Below, in pieces: positions 23,840 to 27,495 of a stretch of DNA of 27,495 nucleotides (positions are counted from its first letter, which is position 1; every line of letters begins with the position of its first letter). The DNA comes from Anaerolinea sp. (GTDB lineage: Bacteria; Chloroflexota; Anaerolineae; Anaerolineales; Anaerolineaceae), in NCBI GenBank assembly GCA_029975965.1, contig JARKOV010000061.1, forward strand, positions 1-27,495, in the 5' to 3' direction. The position numbers and the translations under genes are program-made. A model generated the notes under the pieces. It searched no databases, had not been told where the DNA came from, and saw nothing but the letters and a program-made list of their open reading frames with translations.

Positions 23840-25093
23840 TCATCCGCGGAGGAACGAGTCGACCTCCTCACACACCGCCCGAAGATTTTCGTGCGGCATG
23901 CTCAACAGATCCCAGCTTAAAACCACCCCACTTGCTCCCGCCTGCCAGGCCAGGTGGATCGCCTGACGCACGTAACCGGGGTCTACGTGGATGTCGAACG
24001 CCGCCATTGAAACCGCTTCGATCCCCAGGTAAACCGGTTTTGGCGCGAAACGCCGCACCGCGTCGCCCGACTCGGACTCGATAAGCGCGAGCGGCGCGCC
24101 GTTGCGGGCGAATCCGGCCAGGTCCGCGGCAGGCAAAGAGGGCAAGAGCGCGCCCAGCTTGCGCCAGGTTTCTTCACCCGTCCGGCCGGAGAAGCGCGCT
24201 ACTTCCTCCACCAGCCGCGGAATTTCCAGGCGCAATCCCGCCGGTCCCTTGGCGTAGCGATAGACCATCGGCTTGCACCAGGCGGCGTGTTGCGATAATG
24301 CAGCGTAATCCTGGCCGACCAGCGCGCCCAGGCAAGGCGAAAAGAGGTCGAGGGCTACGGTTTTTCCAAGGAGGCCGGCCAACCGTTCGATCTCCGCGAC
24401 CAGCCCGGTGATCGAGCGGGCGCGAAAGCGCAGGAATTCGCCAAGCAAGAGCGCATCTTGCGACGTCTCGCCTGAACCCGTCACGCCGGATATCACCCTG
24501 GCGAATTCCTCCGCCAAGTCAAGGCGGCTCCACGGGAAATCGTTCAGCAATGGACGGACCCGCTCTAGTTCCAGTCCCTGGTGGGCGGCTTGTTCCCGGC
24601 AAAAGGGGCAAAAGCAGGTCATCATTTCAGCCAGCCCGTTGGCGGGTGAAGGGAAGCGGATCTTGTCCAGGAAAACGCCGTCAAAGGGGTAATCGCGGAG
24701 CAAACGCTCGACGTTCTTCAGGGTCAGCGCACGGACCTCTGGATTATTCGGGCAAGAGAACTGGAACCGCTCGCCCATCGACTCCTGGGTGCATTCGTCC
24801 CCCAACCCCTGGGTGGGCAGGCCTTGCGCATTCAACATGCAGTGGGATGGCTGCCATCCGGGGTAGTCGGCCAGCACGGGGTACCACACAAAGACCTGGC
24901 GGCTGACTCGCGGCCTGCCCCCTGCCAGCGCCTGGAAAACAGCCGGGATTTCCTCCCCGCCCACCGCCAGAATCTCCAGCGGGCAGATCTGCGCCGCCTC
25001 CCGAACGGATTGCAGGAAAGCGTCCAGCCCGCGACCATCGACCGCCTGGCGCTCGGTGACCAGCTGGGCAGAGATCATAAAGCCAGCGCTCAT
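23840..25093 (-). CDS. TIM-barrel protein of unknown function, GHL-type glycosidase-like
   Basis: 417 residues. Around 137-149 it has FDGVFLDKIRFPS, close to the DxIxxDYIRFP strand motif of GHL10/DUF4015-like glycosidase relatives. A nearby CFCPFC cluster (160-165) resembles the cysteine motifs found after that strand in several TIM-barrel hydrolase families. The chain ends with repeated strand-helix units (GASGVVLSWDLLSMPH near the C-terminus). Asp and Glu residues for hydrolysis are present but I cannot assign them. No signal peptide. The ATG at 25093 has AAGGAG seven bases upstream; the longer frame from 25144 lacks support. It follows the aminotransferase after a 230-bp gap with a terminator, so it may have its own promoter. 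Confidence 0.6.
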   Translation of the reverse strand: MSAGFMISAQLVTERQAVDGRGLDAFLQSVREAAQICPLEILAVGGEEIPAVFQALAGGRPRVSRQVFVWYPVLADYPGWQPSHCMLNAQGLPTQGLGDECTQESMGERFQFSCPNNPEVRALTLKNVERLLRDYPFDGVFLDKIRFPSPANGLAEMMTCFCPFCREQAAHQGLELERVRPLLNDFPWSRLDLAEEFARVISGVTGSGETSQDALLLGEFLRFRARSITGLVAEIERLAGLLGKTVALDLFSPCLGALVGQDYAALSQHAAWCKPMVYRYAKGPAGLRLEIPRLVEEVARFSGRTGEETWRKLGALLPSLPAADLAGFARNGAPLALIESESGDAVRRFAPKPVYLGIEAVSMAAFDIHVDPGYVRQAIHLAWQAGASGVVLSWDLLSMPHENLRAVCEEVDSFLRG

Positions 25094-25164
25094 CTCGCCG
25101 CTCCTTTCGAGATCTGTCAACGTCCCATTCCGACCAATACGCACGAGCTAGAGCCCGCGCATAG

Positions 25165-25205
25165 AAGGCCAATACCTGCCGGCCTTAAAAACTGCCTACA
25201 GGCAG
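25165..25205 (-). terminator. terminator plus second hairpin downstream of the aminotransferase gene
   Basis: On the minus strand CTGCC-TGTA-GGCAG (25192-25205) is followed by five T (complement of the A-run 25187-25191). Directly beyond it lies a 6-bp inverted repeat AAGGCC/GGCCTT (25165-25170 and 25181-25186). The tandem arrangement could be simple termination or an attenuator in front of the TIM-barrel gene. Confidence 0.5.
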
Positions 25206-25323
25206 CCCACCCAGGCTCCTTGAGTTCTACCTCGCGCCTCAATCGCCGGGCATGTCCAGCCAGCCAGAGGGATCGAGGGTTTCAAAACTATTCCTGGCCA
25301 ACTTTCCTGTGGGCGTGCCGTGG

Positions 25324-26655
25324 TTAGCTGCGACAGACTCGTTGCATCACCCGATCGGTGATTTCCAGGGTGCGCGTCACTTCTTCTGGGCCGATGGCGC
25401 CGGAAATGAACCAGCGCCCGCGGAACAGGATCAGGATTTGTTCTTCGAAGAGCTCGGCGCGCAGGCGGTCCTGCCGGGCATGGTCGGCGACTGCCATCCA
25501 CTCGCCCATGTTATGGGCCACCGGCAGGTCGGTAAACTGGTAGAAAATGCAGCCGCGCACTTCTTGCAGCAGCATCGGCGTGCCATATTTGCTGGCAATC
25601 TCCTTCAGGCCTTTGACCAGGTCGGCCTGGTGAGCATCCCAACGCCGGTAGAAAGCGCCGCGATCTTTTTCCAGGCACTCGACCGTCGCCAATGCTGCCG
25701 CCACGCCGAGTGGGTAGCCATTGAAGGTGCCCGCCCCCACCACCGTGGGTTGCCTGCCGGCATTGAGCATCTGGTCCATGATGTCCGCTTTGCCCGCCAC
25801 CGCCGAAAAGGGAATGCCGCCGGCGATCCCCTTGCCAAAGGTGGCGATGTCGGGGGTCACCCCAACCACGCCCTGCGCCCCACTCAGGCCCATGCGGAAC
25901 CCGGTGATAATCTCGTCAAAGCACAGCACGATGCCGTACTGCGTGCAAAGCTCGCGCACCCGCTCCAGGTAACCGGCTTTTGGCCAGCATGATCCGCCGT
26001 TGCAGTTGACCGGCTCCATGATCACCAGCGCAATTTGCTCCCCATACTTGCCGATCACATGCTCGAAGAATTCCAGGTCATTCCAGGGTATTTTGAAGGA
26101 TTGCTGCAACGCCAACGGATCGCGCCCGCGCGTAGCGAAGATGTCGCCGGCTTTATCGAAGCCGAACGGCGGACCCTCTGGGTCGGTGTTCACATTGCCG
26201 CCCAGAACATTATCCAGCCAGCCATGGTAATGCCCGTCGAAGCGCACGAACAGGTTTCTCCCGGTGTAGGCGCGCGCCAGGCGAATGACCAGTTGAACCG
26301 CCTCGGTGCCGGAGAGCAGGTAACGCACTTTCTCCGCGCAAGGGATGTGCTCGACCATTTTTCGGGCCAGCTCCACCTCCGCCGGGTTGCGCCGGGCCGC
26401 ATCCAGGTAGTACAGGTCATCCAGCTGGCGCTTGACCGCATTGAGAAGGTATTCGTTGCCATATCCCAGCACGCCAGCCCCCAGGCCGGACATGTAATCG
26501 AGGAACTCGTTTCCATCCACATCCCACAGGTGCATCCCTTTGCCGCGCGTGATAAAGATGGGCTTGAACTTCTCGTAGCCGGGCAAATTGCTGTGCTGGC
26601 CCGGCATGAATTGCAGCGACTGCTGGAACAATTCTGCCGACTTGGTCATATTCAT
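25324..26655 (-). CDS. class III aminotransferase, glutamate-1-semialdehyde aminomutase-like
   Basis: 443 residues, fold-type I PLP enzyme. It contains the LWDVDGNEFLDYMSGLGAGVLGY entry segment (43-65), SGTEAVQLVIRLARAYTGR, FDGHYHGW (139-146), the PLP-nitrogen Asp247 in FDEIITGFR, and the Schiff-base Lys275 in ATFGKGIAGG. The overall order is that of HemL-like aminotransferases, but it carries differences in the active-site surroundings. It sits with catabolic genes rather than heme genes, so a role as a transaminase or aminomutase for a different amino substrate is more likely. The start ATG 26655 has an AGG-type ribosome site. It diverges from the second E1-alpha. Confidence 0.88.
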   Translation of the reverse strand: MNMTKSAELFQQSLQFMPGQHSNLPGYEKFKPIFITRGKGMHLWDVDGNEFLDYMSGLGAGVLGYGNEYLLNAVKRQLDDLYYLDAARRNPAEVELARKMVEHIPCAEKVRYLLSGTEAVQLVIRLARAYTGRNLFVRFDGHYHGWLDNVLGGNVNTDPEGPPFGFDKAGDIFATRGRDPLALQQSFKIPWNDLEFFEHVIGKYGEQIALVIMEPVNCNGGSCWPKAGYLERVRELCTQYGIVLCFDEIITGFRMGLSGAQGVVGVTPDIATFGKGIAGGIPFSAVAGKADIMDQMLNAGRQPTVVGAGTFNGYPLGVAAALATVECLEKDRGAFYRRWDAHQADLVKGLKEIASKYGTPMLLQEVRGCIFYQFTDLPVAHNMGEWMAVADHARQDRLRAELFEEQILILFRGRWFISGAIGPEEVTRTLEITDRVMQRVCRS

Positions 26656-26780
26656 ATCAAACCTCGCTTCATGTTTGCTGTTAACCAGATGAGAGTATGA
26701 GTTACAAACAGGTTTTGCTAAGTACCCGTTGAGTTGATTATTCCACGTGTCGAGCTATTCGCTCGCAGCGCCGATAGGCA

Positions 26781-26809
26781 TTGTAAATCGTCTTACTCCA
26801 TGCTATCAT
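26781..26809 (+). promoter_or_regulatory. candidate promoter for the second E1-alpha gene
   Basis: TTGTAA (26781-26786) and TATCAT (26804-26809) are 17 bp apart. The pair ATCAT (26805-26809) and ATGAT (26819-26823), an inverted repeat, spans the expected start site. The following 26818-26842 stretch is nearly pure A/T. The rest of the 251-bp divergent gap (26656-26906) shows no gene and no clear minus-strand promoter. Confidence 0.4.
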
Positions 26810-26906
26810 CTGTGTGGTATGATGTATTATATACTATATTAGCATTTTCACTCTTTCCACGCAATCGGCAGCTTTCCATTCTGATCCATAGAAAGCGAAA
26901 AGCCTT

Positions 26907-27495
26907 ATGACCCTTACCCCGGACACAATGCTGGAAATGTACCGCCGCATGGTGCGCATCCGTGAATTCGAGTTGGCCGCCATGGATGTGTTCAAGCGTG
27001 GCCTGATCAAGGGCACGGTTCATCCCTACATCGGGCAAGAAGCCTCGGGGGTTGGCGTGTGCATGGCGCTCCGGCCCGACGACCTGATCGCCGGGACGCA
27101 TCGCTCGCACGGCCACAACCTTGCCAAGGGCGCGCGCGCCGACCGCATGATGGCCGAGATCTTCGGGCGCGAGACGGGCTACTGCAAAGGACGCGGGGGC
27201 TCCATGCACATCGCCGCCTTCGACACCGGCAGCCTCGGCGCGTTGGCCGTGGTCGGCTCGGGCCTGCCGATTGCGGTGGGGGCGGCGCTCGGTTTTCAAA
27301 TGCAGGGCAAGGACTCTGTCGCGGTTCCCTTCACCGGGGAGGGCGGCAGCAACACCGGAAACTTCCACGAATCGCTCAACATGGCCGCCATCTGGAAATT
27401 GCCGGTGATCTTCGTGCTCGAAAACAACCATTATGCGGTCTCGACCAACGTCGAACAGGTGATCCGCATCGCGGATCTCTCGCAGCGCGCCGCCA
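26907..27495 (+). CDS. second E1-alpha subunit of a thiamine-diphosphate dehydrogenase (3' end outside window)
   Basis: 196 codons are visible and the frame is open to the window edge. It begins MTLTPDTMLEMYRRMVRIREFE and has GTVHPYIGQEA, HRSHGHNLAKGA and [12 protein letters not shown]. The thiamine-diphosphate motif reads GEGGSNTG (144-151), with Glu145 where Asp is usual, and closes with NN at 173-174. It is clearly a paralogue, not a copy, of the E1-alpha at 4877-5908: it lacks that protein's N-terminal extension and differs widely outside the motifs. An E1-beta gene probably follows beyond the window. The ATG at 26907 lacks a strong ribosome site but matches the family's start. Confidence 0.9.
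   Translation, partial: MTLTPDTMLEMYRRMVRIREFELAAMDVFKRGLIKGTVHPYIGQEASGVGVCMALRPDDLIAGTHRSHGHNLAKGARADRMMAEIFGRETGYCKGRGGSMHIAAFDTGSLGALAVVGSGLPIAVGAALGFQMQGKDSVAVPFTGEGGSNTGNFHESLNMAAIWKLPVIFVLENNHYAVSTNVEQVIRIADLSQRAA

Noticed and set aside
25115..25120. TTGACA on the minus strand as the promoter of the TIM-barrel gene
   Set aside because: It lies only 22 bp before the start codon, so the -10 box would fall at or inside the coding region, and none is seen there.
26793..27431. Minus-strand open frame of 212 codons at the right edge
   Set aside because: The plus strand in the same place encodes a clear E1-alpha with all motifs; the minus frame is its shadow.

Overview
The window (about 60% G+C, dense, mostly ordinary gene spacing) reads as a carbohydrate-catabolism region of a bacterium. 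A twin-arginine lipoprotein sugar-binding protein, acoABC-like thiamine-diphosphate dehydrogenase genes, DUF4038-type hydrolases and an M29 peptidase together are in keeping with a Chloroflexota (Anaerolineae-like) genome. That assignment is an inference from gene content; no rRNA or other phylogenetic marker is present.

Layout. (A) 1-2531, plus strand, is an accessory-looking patch: the tail of an alpha/beta hydrolase, a well-formed integron-type attC site (291-392), a RibD/DHFR-like reductase and an AT-richer GT1-type glycosyltransferase. (B) 8004 down to 2585, minus strand, is one probable operon: phosphotriesterase-family hydrolase, SorC-type sugar-responsive regulator, then E1-alpha, E1-beta and E2 of a 2-oxoacid/acetoin-type dehydrogenase. 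(C) 8513-15804, plus strand, diverges from B: sugar ABC importer (binding protein and two permeases, no ATPase), an M29-type peptidase with a changed catalytic residue, and two cytoplasmic glycosidase-like proteins, closed by a strong terminator. Back-to-back promoters lie at 8073-8145, followed by a roughly 360-nt leader before the binding protein. (D) 21568 down to 15858, minus strand: YjbQ, FGGY sugar kinase, TIM-barrel sugar isomerase/epimerase, a 660-residue three-part protein that I tentatively liken to D-apionate lactonase (ApnL), and an SDR dehydrogenase. (E) 21765-23838, plus strand: a YhfZ-type regulator and a fold-III PLP enzyme, diverging from D across a perfect 11-bp inverted repeat that overlaps promoter elements. 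(F) 26655 down to 23840, minus strand: a GSA-aminomutase-like class III aminotransferase and a TIM-barrel protein of unknown function. (G) 26907 to the end: a second E1-alpha, cut by the window edge.

A working model, mostly inference: importer C brings in a plant-type glycoside or oligosaccharide. Its two signal-less hydrolases cleave it in the cytoplasm (the DUF4038 protein resembles GH140 apiosidases). Operon D isomerises, phosphorylates, oxidises or delactonises the released sugar, with apiose as the leading candidate. The dehydrogenase complex of B handles a downstream 2-oxo or acetoin-like product. Each block carries its own regulator (SorC for B/C, YhfZ-type for D/E). The co-occurrence of a phosphotriesterase homologue, a YhfZ-type regulator, a fold-III PLP protein and another PLP enzyme also echoes the uncharacterised yhf/php gene set of enterobacteria.
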